The notes beneath the pieces are model-generated. The model searched no databases. It saw only the letters and a program-made list of their open reading frames with translations, and was not told the DNA's origin. This document shows positions 1 to 5,333 of a DNA stretch of 5,333 bases, in pieces. The stretch comes from Nitrospirota bacterium (lineage in GTDB: Bacteria; Nitrospirota; Nitrospiria; Nitrospirales; UBA8639). Location: NCBI GenBank assembly GCA_003233615.1, contig QIMB01000163.1, positions 1 to 5,333 of the forward strand, given 5' to 3'. Made by a program: the position numbers and the translations under genes. Every line of letters begins with the position of its first letter. Positions within the stretch are counted from its first letter, which is position 1.

Positions 1-1248
1 TCCATGGAAATCTTGTCGGAAGAGGATTTTTATCGAACTGCGAACCAGATCGTGTATCGCAGTATGGTAGGCTTATCCGAGCGAAATCAACCTGTTGACC
101 AGATTACGCTGACCGATTATTTACGCGGCACGGCGGAACTGGATCAGGTCGGAGGTGCGTCTTATATTGCCGAATTAGTGCAAATGGTCCCGAGTGCCGC
201 CAACATTCGCTATCACTGCCAAATTGTTCGGGATAAATCATTGCTTCGTGGCTTAGTACGAACAGCCACAGATGTGGTGATGAAAGCGTACGAAGGCACC
301 ACCAAAACAGACGAGCTACTGGAGTTTGCCGAACGCGAAATTTTCCGCTTGGCTCAAGGGCATTTAGGGGGAGCGTTTGCTCCGGTCAGTACGATCATTC
401 GGGATAGTGTTGAACTTGTTGATCAACTCTATAGTCGTCAAGAGAAAATCACTGGGGTGCCTACTGGGTTTACAGATTTAGATCATTTGCTTGCCGGACT
501 GCAGGCGTCGGATTTAATTATCGTGGCTGGAAGACCGAGTATGGGAAAGACGAGCTTAGCCTTGGGTATGGCAGAACAGGCTGCGCTGAAAGGCAACGCC
601 GTTGTCGGTATTTTCAGTTTGGAAATGTCTCGAGCGCAATTGGTCTTACGCATGCTCAGTTCTTTAGCCCTTCTTGATTCTCATAAAGTCCGTACAGGGC
701 AATTAAATTCGACTGATTGGGTTGCGCTGACTGAGGCCGCTGGTAAACTGGAACAGGCTAAAATTTTTATCGATGATTCGGGAAATTTGAGTGTTCAGCA
801 AATGCGTGGAAAGGCGCGGCGTCTCAAATCTGAGCATGGGCTCAATCTTCTGATTATTGATTATTTGCAATTAATGGATGGAAAGAGTAATTCTGAATCG
901 CGGCAACAGGAAATTTCCGATATTTCACGAGCCTTAAAAGCGCTTGCGAAAGAATTAGACATTCCAGTCGTTGCACTTTCTCAGTTAAGTCGTGCTGTAG
1001 AAAATCGGACGGACAAAAGACCAATGCTCGCAGATCTGCGGGAATCTGGGGCGATTGAACAGGATGCGGATGTGGTGATGTTTATTTATCGCGATGAGGT
1101 GTATAACCCTGATTCTGATGACAAGGGAATTGCGAATATTCTTGTTCGTAAACACAGAAATGGGCCAATTGGGGAAGTGGATCTACAGTTTCATGAACGA
1201 TATGCATCATTTAAGAATTTAGATAGAACACGATCTGGTATAGTATAA
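1..1248 (+). CDS. dnaB: Replicative DNA helicase DnaB, 5' end outside the window
   Basis: Hexameric ATP-dependent 5'-3' helicase that unwinds the replication fork and recruits primase. The reading frame is open from base 1. Residue numbers here count from the Met codon at 4, which is internal: the sequence there (EILSEEDFY) matches the middle of the DnaB N-terminal domain, so roughly 40-50 residues lie upstream. Visible motifs are Walker A GRPSMGKT (176-183), the catalytic glutamate in FSLEM (E207), Walker B LLIIDYLQL (D286), motif H3 SQLSR (Q327), the DLRESGAIEQDAD block (344-356), and the KHRNGPIG loop with the K383/R385 arginine-finger region. The N-terminal hairpin domain is about 1-105, then a linker, then the RecA-like ATPase from about 146. 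There is no intein and no frameshift. The TPR lipoprotein gene follows after 29 bases on the same strand, suggesting co-transcription. Family assignment is essentially certain from motif order and spacing. Confidence 0.98.
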   Translation, partial: SMEILSEEDFYRTANQIVYRSMVGLSERNQPVDQITLTDYLRGTAELDQVGGASYIAELVQMVPSAANIRYHCQIVRDKSLLRGLVRTATDVVMKAYEGTTKTDELLEFAEREIFRLAQGHLGGAFAPVSTIIRDSVELVDQLYSRQEKITGVPTGFTDLDHLLAGLQASDLIIVAGRPSMGKTSLALGMAEQAALKGNAVVGIFSLEMSRAQLVLRMLSSLALLDSHKVRTGQLNSTDWVALTEAAGKLEQAKIFIDDSGNLSVQQMRGKARRLKSEHGLNLLIIDYLQLMDGKSNSESRQQEISDISRALKALAKELDIPVVALSQLSRAVENRTDKRPMLADLRESGAIEQDADVVMFIYRDEVYNPDSDDKGIANILVRKHRNGPIGEVDLQFHERYASFKNLDRTRSGIV

Positions 1249-1263
1249 GGAATGCTGTTTCCT
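1248..1263 (+). repeat. Short inverted repeat at the dnaB stop
   Basis: AGGAA (1248-1252) and TTCCT (1259-1263) can form a 5-bp stem with a 6-base loop, beginning at the last base of the dnaB stop codon. There is no following T-run, so it is not a typical intrinsic terminator. It lies in the 29-base dnaB-TPR gap and may be chance. Confidence 0.25.
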
Positions 1264-1277
1264 CTACAAAGCCTCAC

Positions 1278-3086
1278 ATGACGGATACTTCGATGCGACA
1301 CACGTATTCAATCGATTCCGGGAAAACGTTTTCTCTTTGGTTAGGGCGTGTTAGCTTGGTTGTGTTAGGTATTCCGCTTCTCATTGTGTCGTGTGGCACT
1401 GCCGCTCATGTCGGTCCGCATGGATCGGATCTTTCCGCCACGAACCAGGAAATTATCCATCCTCAAGCCTATTATCATTTCCTTCGAGGGTCACTGGCTG
1501 AACTCAATAACGATGGTGTGAAGGCATTAGAAGCCTATGAGACGGGGTTGGCATTCGATCCGGATTCAATCTTCTTGAAGTTTCGAATAGCCAAACTTCA
1601 TTTTGGCATGGCTCACATGACAGCCGCGGTGAACATGGCTCAACAAATTCCCGCCGAGGAAATTTCCACTGTGCCTATGTTTTTAGATCTGGCGAAAATA
1701 TTCTCTGGGGCAGGGGAGCGTGACCAAGCTGGGAATATCTTTGCAGAAGGCGAGAGACAATTTCCTATAGAGCAACGTCTGTATCTCTCGCATGGGAATT
1801 TATTATTGACAGAGAAGGAGTATGAACAGGCTGAGGACGTATTTCGGAATCTGTTGCAACATGTCCCTGACTCGGCAGAGGCCCATTATTATTTGGGTGT
1901 GACTGCTGTAGAAAAGAGCGCGAACCTGGAAGCATTAGGGCATTTTGAGCAGGCCATTCGCCTGAATGCCTCGTTTGAACGTGCGTATCGCAAATTGGTA
2001 GTGCTTCTAGAAGAGGTAGGTGAGGTTCAACAAGCCATTGAACGGATCGAAACGTTTTTGAAGGATGTGAATCCGCATAATCGGGAATTTCGTTTGCGTC
2101 TTATCCGTTTGTATGTCGCTCAAGACAGCGCGGATCGAGCCATTGGGCATCTCGATTCCTTGCTTGAGCAAAACCCGGGTGATCTTCATGCGCAAGTGCG
2201 GAAGGCGCAGATTTATGGTGAGCAAGGGAATTTTGCTGCAGCGATTGAGGAATTGAATGCTGTGTTACGTGACAGGCCTCATGAATTACGTGTGCGAGAT
2301 TTTCTTGGATTATTGTATGAAGAAATGAAAGATTATGAGAAGGCCATTCGTGTCTACCAAGCGAACGTAGAGATCGACCCCACATTTTTCGATAGCATTT
2401 TACATCTAGGATTTGTGTCGTATCGCTTGAAACGGAACGAGGATGCGCTGTCGTATTTGGATCAAGCCGTCACGTTGAATCCTACACGTCCTGAACCGTA
2501 CTTATTATTAGGGTTAACGTATTTTCAGATGAAGGAATATCATCAAGCCAAAGTCAGATTAGAAGATGGAATTGTCCAAGACCCCACCAATGCGGAGCTA
2601 CATTTTAATTTAGGGACGGCGTATGACAAGCTGGATCGTTTCGATGAGGTCGTGAGTGAAATGGAGCAGACCTTGGAGTTAGACTCTGAACATGCTGATG
2701 CTTTGAATTACTTGGGCTATAGTTATGCCGATCGTGGTATTAACGTGGAAGAAGCGGTGCTGTTGACTCAACGGGCTGTGGCTCTCAAGCCGCATAATGG
2801 ATATTACGTGGATAGTTTAGCCTGGGCGTTATTTAAGGTTGGACGAATCGACGAAGCGTTGGAAATGATGCAACGTGCGGTGAAGTTAGTGTCGGATGAT
2901 CCTGTGATATACGAACATCTTGGTGAAATTTTTCTGCTCCAAGAGAAACATGAAAAATCTCGAGAAGCGTGGATGCATTCCCTACGGCTGGATTCCACGA
3001 ACGACGCGCTTAAGCAACGATTTCGTGACACGGGATTTGGAGAGCCTGTCCCAATTTTTTCTCAGCAATCGACCTACACTCCGTAA
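1278..3086 (+). CDS. TPR-repeat lipoprotein, 602 residues
   Basis: Predicted envelope lipoprotein made almost entirely of tetratricopeptide repeats, which form protein-binding superhelices. A basic N-terminus and hydrophobic stretch (about 20-37) end in a lipobox I-V-S-C with the acylated cysteine at C39. From about residue 64 to 577 I count roughly 15 consecutive 34-residue TPR-like units, with repeated patterns such as YxxLG and A..xxLxxP. The block at 474-527 (ALNYLGYSYADRG, then DSLAWALFKVGRIDEAL) resembles the C-terminal repeats of envelope TPR proteins found near lolB in many proteobacteria; that is recollection of the family, not a search. The start is uncertain: no clear Shine-Dalgarno precedes ATG 1278, and Met6 (1293) is an alternative giving a shorter signal peptide. 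An in-frame stop at 1224-1226 rules out an upstream start. It probably shares a transcript with dnaB. Its partner is unknown; a role in envelope or exopolysaccharide assembly is inference. Confidence 0.9.
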   Translation: MTDTSMRHTYSIDSGKTFSLWLGRVSLVVLGIPLLIVSCGTAAHVGPHGSDLSATNQEIIHPQAYYHFLRGSLAELNNDGVKALEAYETGLAFDPDSIFLKFRIAKLHFGMAHMTAAVNMAQQIPAEEISTVPMFLDLAKIFSGAGERDQAGNIFAEGERQFPIEQRLYLSHGNLLLTEKEYEQAEDVFRNLLQHVPDSAEAHYYLGVTAVEKSANLEALGHFEQAIRLNASFERAYRKLVVLLEEVGEVQQAIERIETFLKDVNPHNREFRLRLIRLYVAQDSADRAIGHLDSLLEQNPGDLHAQVRKAQIYGEQGNFAAAIEELNAVLRDRPHELRVRDFLGLLYEEMKDYEKAIRVYQANVEIDPTFFDSILHLGFVSYRLKRNEDALSYLDQAVTLNPTRPEPYLLLGLTYFQMKEYHQAKVRLEDGIVQDPTNAELHFNLGTAYDKLDRFDEVVSEMEQTLELDSEHADALNYLGYSYADRGINVEEAVLLTQRAVALKPHNGYYVDSLAWALFKVGRIDEALEMMQRAVKLVSDDPVIYEHLGEIFLLQEKHEKSREAWMHSLRLDSTNDALKQRFRDTGFGEPVPIFSQQSTYTP

Positions 3087-3153
3087 ATCGTACATCGACT
3101 TTTCCTCGCCTTGTCTGCCAGGACAGAATGCTCCTTTTCTAACATGAGATGGC

Positions 3154-3175
3154 TGCTCTGTGCATGCACTGAGCA
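3154..3175. repeat. 22-base near-perfect palindrome after the TPR gene
   Basis: Arms TGCTC (3154-3158) and GAGCA (3171-3175) flank the perfect 10-base palindrome GTGCATGCAC (3160-3169), with a single T/T mismatch pair (3159/3170). Symmetry is 20 of 22 positions. It could be an operator for a dimeric regulator or, as RNA, a hairpin protecting the 3' end of the TPR transcript. It has no T-run after it, so a classical intrinsic terminator is not supported. Confidence 0.6.
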
Positions 3176-3177
3176 CT

Positions 3178-3194
3178 CATCAAGTTGCTTGATG
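3178..3194. repeat. Perfect 7-bp hairpin CATCAAG/CTTGATG
   Basis: CATCAAG (3178-3184) and CTTGATG (3188-3194) form a perfect 7-bp stem with a 3-base TTG loop, starting two bases after the preceding 22-base dyad. There is no downstream T-tract. The pair of hairpins may mark the end of the dnaB-TPR transcript by a Rho-dependent or RNA-processing route, or be regulator sites; the sequence alone does not decide. Confidence 0.55.
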
Positions 3195-3260
3195 GAATGG
3201 TCCTTAAGATGAGCCTCTATTCTGGCGATCAGAAGAAATGGATCTCATGCAAGAGAGACC

Positions 3261-3288
3261 TTGTCATATGTTGCGTTATTGATAAGAT
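3261..3288 (+). promoter_or_regulatory. Candidate sigma-70 promoter P1, far upstream of the pilin
   Basis: TTGTCA (3261-3266, 5 of 6 to the -35 consensus), a 16-base spacer, then TAAGAT (3283-3288, 4 of 6 to the -10 consensus). Transcription would start near 3295, giving about 170 bases of leader before the pilin and lying just ahead of the 25-codon ORF at 3304. Matched by eye only. Confidence 0.35.
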
Positions 3289-3303
3289 TATTGTTTGAGG
3301 TTT

Positions 3304-3381
3304 ATGAAACATACTGTACGTTCGTCGACGTTGTTGGAATTTTTTCACGAGCAGTTGTGGAATCATCCCCTGGTCACTTGA
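3304..3381 (+). CDS. Possible 25-residue small ORF (leader peptide candidate)
   Basis: ATG at 3304 opens a 25-codon frame ending in TGA at 3379-3381. A GAGG (3297-3300) lies 3 bases upstream, rather close for a Shine-Dalgarno. The product begins MKHTVRSSTLLEFF and has no recognisable motif, transmembrane segment or cysteine. It sits between the two candidate pilin promoters. Such a short ORF can easily occur by chance; it is listed because of the start signal and the upstream promoter-like sequence. Conservation in relatives would decide. Confidence 0.2.
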   Translation: MKHTVRSSTLLEFFHEQLWNHPLVT

Positions 3382-3399
3382 GAATCCCATGTGTATGAT
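3371..3399 (+). promoter_or_regulatory. Candidate sigma-70 promoter P2 for the pilin
   Basis: TGGTCA (3371-3376, 4 of 6 to the -35 consensus), an optimal 17-base spacer, then TATGAT (3394-3399, 5 of 6 to the -10 consensus). Transcription would begin near 3406, leaving a leader of about 58 bases before the pilin ATG. It overlaps a perfect inverted repeat (3383-3409), which suggests control by a repressor. Better placed than the upstream candidate, but matched by eye only. Confidence 0.4.
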
Positions 3400-3409
3400 G
3401 AGTGGGATT
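3383..3409. promoter_or_regulatory. Inverted repeat AATCCCA-N13-TGGGATT over the P2 -10 box
   Basis: AATCCCA (3383-3389) and TGGGATT (3403-3409) are a perfect 7-bp inverted repeat with 13 bases between. The centre (3396) falls within the candidate -10 box TATGAT (3394-3399). Arms about two helical turns apart across a core promoter are typical of an operator for a dimeric repressor. Function is inferred from position; no regulator family is identified. Confidence 0.4.
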
Positions 3410-3432
3410 ATGGACGTCACCCAACCATATTA

Positions 3433-3451
3433 AAGGAAGTCATTTTTCCTT
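3433..3451 (+). promoter_or_regulatory. Leader hairpin beside the pilin ribosome binding site
   Basis: AAGGAA (3433-3438) and TTCCTT (3446-3451) form a 6-bp stem with a 7-base loop, ending one base before the pilin Shine-Dalgarno GGAGG. It leaves the true site exposed while hiding the SD-like AAGGAA. It might stabilise the 5' end of an abundant pilin mRNA; this is inference. Confidence 0.3.
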
Positions 3452-3456
3452 GGAGG
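3452..3456 (+). promoter_or_regulatory. Pilin Shine-Dalgarno, decides the start
   Basis: GGAGG lies 7 bases before ATG 3464, ideal spacing. Another ATG at 3460 is only 3 bases away and out of frame with the pilin. The 3464 start gives the expected short basic prepilin leader, so it is chosen. Confidence 0.85.
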
Positions 3457-3463
3457 ACAATGT

Positions 3464-3916
3464 ATGAATCGTCGAAACGTGTTGTGCAATCAAAAAGGGT
3501 TCAGTTTGACAGAACTGATGATCGTAGTAGCGATTATTGGCATTTTAGCCACAATCGCCATTCCCAACTTTTTGCAATATCAGGCTAAAGCGAAACAAAC
3601 TGAAGCGAAGAGTAATTTAGTTGCACTTCATACTTCCGAAATCGCCTATTTTGCTGAAAACAATGGATTTATTGACGACTTTAATGCGGTTGGTTTCGGT
3701 ATCAGTGGAGCCTCCCAACGGTACTACTACGAATTAGGTGGAGCCAACTTAGGCACCTTGCCTCCCGGGTGTACAGCCTCGACGTTGGATGTTGTAAGCG
3801 CAACAAGTTTTACGGCTGTAGCGATTGGCAATATCGACGGGGATGCGACATGTGATGTCTGGACGATTGATGATCAAAAAGTTTTGAAGAACGTCACCAA
3901 TGATGTGTCGTCTTAG
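3464..3916 (+). CDS. pilA: Type IV pilin (PilA-like), 150-residue prepilin
   Basis: Structural subunit of a type IV pilus, processed at the inner membrane by prepilin peptidase PilD and polymerised by the Pil machinery. The leader MNRRNVLCNQKG ends at G12; the mature protein starts FSLTELMIVV with the invariant Glu at +5 (E17), followed by a hydrophobic helix to about residue 36 and the amphipathic segment QAKAKQTEAKSNL. The mature chain is 138 residues. The C-terminal half has two cysteines (C103, C130), likely a disulfide-closed D-region, and a polar motif GNIDGDATCDVWTID (122-136) whose acidic residues could bind a metal. There is a YYY triplet at 87-89. No assembly gene (pilB, pilC, pilD, pilT) is in the window, so major pilin versus minor or pseudopilin is not proven, but the strong ribosome site and monocistronic look favour a major pilin. 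A general secretion pseudopilin (GspG-like) is a weaker alternative. Confidence 0.9.
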   Translation: MNRRNVLCNQKGFSLTELMIVVAIIGILATIAIPNFLQYQAKAKQTEAKSNLVALHTSEIAYFAENNGFIDDFNAVGFGISGASQRYYYELGGANLGTLPPGCTASTLDVVSATSFTAVAIGNIDGDATCDVWTIDDQKVLKNVTNDVSS

Positions 3917-3924
3917 GGTAAGAA

Positions 3925-3986
3925 ATACCTACCGTTAGAATGGAGAAAGGCACTCAAGAAGAATTGAGTGGTTCCTGAATAGGTAT
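3925..3986 (+). repeat. Outer inverted repeat enclosing a hairpin after the pilin
   Basis: ATACCTA (3925-3931) and TAGGTAT (3980-3986) are perfect 7-bp complements that bracket the inner hairpin at 3951-3970. Together they could fold into one extended RNA structure beginning 9 bases after the pilin stop. No T-run follows. Confidence 0.4.
3951..3970 (+). terminator. Hairpin after the pilin, possible transcript 3' end
   Basis: CACTCAA (3951-3957) and TTGAGTG (3964-3970) form a perfect 7-bp stem with a 6-base loop, 34 bases after the pilin stop. The following bases (GTTCCTGAAT) contain no U-tract, so an efficient intrinsic terminator is doubtful. A barrier protecting pilin mRNA from 3' decay, with partial read-through to the dehydrogenase, is an equally good reading. 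Confidence 0.4.
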
Positions 3987-3989
3987 ACA

Positions 3990-4011
3990 GACTAATGATG
4001 AGAGATTAGTC
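3990..4011 (+). promoter_or_regulatory. Hairpin in the dehydrogenase leader
   Basis: GACTAAT (3990-3996) and ATTAGTC (4005-4011) form a perfect 7-bp stem with an 8-base loop, ending 5 bases before the dehydrogenase Shine-Dalgarno. Its last C (4011) also begins CCTC (4011-4014), which can pair with GAGG (4020-4023) in the ribosome site. The two folds therefore compete at that base, a layout compatible with translational control. Confidence 0.35.
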
Positions 4012-4016
4012 CTCAA

Positions 4017-4024
4017 GAGGAGGG
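4017..4024 (+). promoter_or_regulatory. Shine-Dalgarno that fixes the GTG start of the dehydrogenase
   Basis: GAGGAGGG ends 5 bases before GTG 4030. An in-frame TGA at 3976-3978 and the lack of any other start codon between them make this GTG the only credible start. The ATG at 4025 directly after the site is out of frame and leads to a short, meaningless peptide. Confidence 0.85.
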
Positions 4025-4029
4025 ATGAA

Positions 4030-5333
4030 GTGGATATACGTGAGAAAATTCACAATCGGTCAGCCAAGATCGGTGTTATTGGTTTGGGTTATGTCGGACT
4101 ACCGTTGGCGGTGCTTCAAGCCAAAACGGGATTTTATGTTTTTGGCATTGATGCGGTGGCCGCTAAAGTTGAAATGGTGAATCAAGCGAACAATTATATT
4201 TCTGATGTCGATGATGCTGAATTGCGCGAGGTTGTGGATCATAAACGTTTAGAGGCGACGACTGATTTTTCTGTTCTGCAACAATGCGATATTATCCTCA
4301 TTTGTGTACCAACACCGTTGACCAAAAATAAGGAACCGGATATTTCAGCCATCGTGAAAGTGCTTGAGCATATTGCCAACTATGCCCACCCAAACATGTT
4401 GGTGGTATTAGAAAGTACGACGTACCCTGGGACAACAGAAGAAGTCATTTTGCCAGCGTTGACGGCGAAGGGTCTCACTGTGGGCAAAGACCTGTTTGTG
4501 GCGTTTTCGCCTGAACGGGTTGATCCAGGAAACGCAGATTTTAAAACGCACAATACTTTCAAGTTGGTTGGGGGTGTGACGGAGAGCTGTCAGGAAATCT
4601 CAAAATTATTTTACGAACAATCCATTGTGAAAGTTTTCCCACTGAGTTCCCCGCGAGTTGCTGAAATGGCCAAAGTTTTTGAGAATGTTTTCCGATCTGT
4701 GAATATTGCGTTGGTGAATGAACTGACTCTGTTATGTGAGCGGATGAATATTAATGTCTATGAAGTGATTGATGCTGCAGCCACAAAGAATTTTGGTTTC
4801 ATGGCATTTTATCCTGGCCCTGGTGTGGGTGGTCATTGTATTCCGTTGGATCCGTACTATTTAGCCTGGAAATCAAAGGAATACGATGTGCATACGCGGT
4901 TCATTGAGCTGGCTGGCGAGATTAATGAAAATATGCCATATTTTGTCGTGAATAAGTTGCAGCGAGTCTTGAATACGATGGGGAAATGCTTGCAAGGTTC
5001 TACGATTGTCGTGCTTGGTGTAACATACAAGGCTGATATTGAAGATCCCCGGGAATCTCCAGCAACCAAGGTCATGGAATTGCTGCAGAAAGATGGGGCC
5101 GTTTTGCAATATGCTGATCCCTATACACCCTCCTTGATGATTGGGGATCAACAGTATAAAGCCCACTCTGTGACGAAGGATCTTTTGGAGCAAAGTGCGT
5201 GTGTATTAATTTTGACTGCGCATTCGGCGTTTGATTACCAAATGATTGTCGATCATGCTCCGATGGTATTTGATACGAGGAATGCCACGCGTCAGGTCCA
5301 GCAGCATCGTGAGAAAATTGTGTTGCTTTCGAC
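4030..5333 (+). CDS. wbpA: UDP-GlcNAc 6-dehydrogenase-type nucleotide-sugar dehydrogenase (WbpA family), 3' end outside the window
   Basis: Cytoplasmic NAD-dependent enzyme that oxidises C6 of a UDP-sugar in two steps to a uronic acid for surface polysaccharide. GTG start; 434 codons are present without a stop, close to the family's usual length, so only a few residues are missing. Visible features are the Rossmann loop GLGYVGLP (18-25), CVPTPLTKNKEPD, ESTTYPGTTEE (128-138), SPERVDPGN (160-168), the central-helix K215 and N219 in AKVFEN, the active-site cysteine C270 in GPGVGGHCIPLDPYYL, and TYKADIEDPRESPA (332-345) opening the C-terminal UDP-binding domain. The GGHCIP form and FGFMAFYPGPG context fit WbpA-type UDP-GlcNAc dehydrogenases better than UDP-glucose dehydrogenase (Ugd, usually GGSCFPKD) or WecC; substrate is nevertheless inferred, and UDP-GalNAc or UDP-ManNAc forms remain possible. 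It lies 113 bases after the pilin and probably opens a polysaccharide cluster to the right. Confidence 0.93.
   Translation, partial: MDIREKIHNRSAKIGVIGLGYVGLPLAVLQAKTGFYVFGIDAVAAKVEMVNQANNYISDVDDAELREVVDHKRLEATTDFSVLQQCDIILICVPTPLTKNKEPDISAIVKVLEHIANYAHPNMLVVLESTTYPGTTEEVILPALTAKGLTVGKDLFVAFSPERVDPGNADFKTHNTFKLVGGVTESCQEISKLFYEQSIVKVFPLSSPRVAEMAKVFENVFRSVNIALVNELTLLCERMNINVYEVIDAAATKNFGFMAFYPGPGVGGHCIPLDPYYLAWKSKEYDVHTRFIELAGEINENMPYFVVNKLQRVLNTMGKCLQGSTIVVLGVTYKADIEDPRESPATKVMELLQKDGAVLQYADPYTPSLMIGDQQYKAHSVTKDLLEQSACVLILTAHSAFDYQMIVDHAPMVFDTRNATRQVQQHREKIVLLS

Larger units (their letters stand above)
3087..3463. other. Intergenic region between TPR lipoprotein and pilin genes
   Basis: A 377-base stretch with no convincing full gene. 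It contains two adjacent dyads just after the TPR stop, two candidate sigma-70 promoters, a possible 25-codon ORF, an inverted repeat over a -10 box and the pilin leader with its Shine-Dalgarno; these are listed separately. No tRNA-like fold, CRISPR repeat or transposon end was seen, and no -24/-12 sigma-54 site with correct GG-N10-GC spacing was found. Confidence 0.8.

Noticed and set aside
2007..2385. Antisense frames inside the TPR gene (72 and 94 codons)
   Set aside because: They lie wholly within a strongly supported repeat protein, show no ribosome site or motif, and are expected shadows.
3105..3136. Weak stem TGTC/GACA followed by CCTTTTCT as an intrinsic terminator of the TPR gene
   Set aside because: The stem is only 4 bp and the T-run is about 10 bases away and interrupted.
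3151..3163. Possible sigma-54 promoter (TGGCTGCTCTGTGCA) upstream of the pilin
   Set aside because: The GG and GC elements are 9 rather than 10 bases apart, the flanking consensus is poor, and the site would lie 300 bases from the pilin.
3229..3420. Antisense 63-codon frame in the intergenic region
   Set aside because: No homology is recognisable, its composition is not protein-like, and it overlaps promoter-like and dyad sequences on the other strand.
3391..3588. 65-codon + strand frame overlapping the pilin start, with ATG at 3460
   Set aside because: It is out of frame with a clear prepilin, its ATG is only 3 bases from GGAGG, and its product has no recognisable features.
4025..4027. ATG just after the dehydrogenase Shine-Dalgarno as a start
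   Set aside because: It is out of frame with the conserved Rossmann motif and directly abuts the Shine-Dalgarno.
4857..5193. Antisense frames of 72 and 106 codons opposite the dehydrogenase
   Set aside because: The + strand encodes conserved dehydrogenase motifs throughout; the reverse products have no recognisable domain.

Overview
The window reads left to right as four + strand protein genes of a didermic (Gram-negative type) bacterium with fairly AT-balanced DNA. It holds the 3' nine-tenths of the replicative helicase gene dnaB, a large TPR lipoprotein, a type IV pilin, and a nucleotide-sugar dehydrogenase of the UDP-GlcNAc 6-dehydrogenase (WbpA) type that runs off the right edge. No rRNA, tRNA, CRISPR array, insertion sequence or phage gene is visible. 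The lipoprotein signal, the type IV prepilin and the WbpA-type enzyme indicate an envelope-rich, piliated, polysaccharide-making organism. The pilin's C-terminal pattern (GNIDGDATCDVWTID) recalls pilins of the deltaproteobacterial and Nitrospirota groups, but this assignment is an impression and cannot be settled from the window.

Layout: 1-1248 is dnaB, open at its 5' edge. After 29 bases, 1278-3086 encodes a 602-residue TPR lipoprotein, probably co-transcribed with dnaB. A 377-base intergenic region (3087-3463) follows. It holds two back-to-back dyads just after the TPR gene, two candidate sigma-70 promoters, a possible 25-codon ORF, an inverted repeat centred on the second promoter's -10 box, and a hairpin next to the pilin Shine-Dalgarno. 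The pilin gene is 3464-3916. A 113-base spacer (3917-4029) contains a nested inverted repeat, another hairpin and a strong Shine-Dalgarno. The dehydrogenase starts at a GTG at 4030 and lacks only its last few residues.

Functional reading: the left half is housekeeping replication plus an envelope TPR protein. The right half looks like the start of a surface-structure region, with a pilus subunit followed by the first gene of a probable exopolysaccharide, O-antigen or capsule cluster continuing to the right. The coding content is conventional and I found no convincing new system. The parts worth a second look are the two intergenic regions, which are dense in short perfect inverted repeats placed over promoters and ribosome binding sites.
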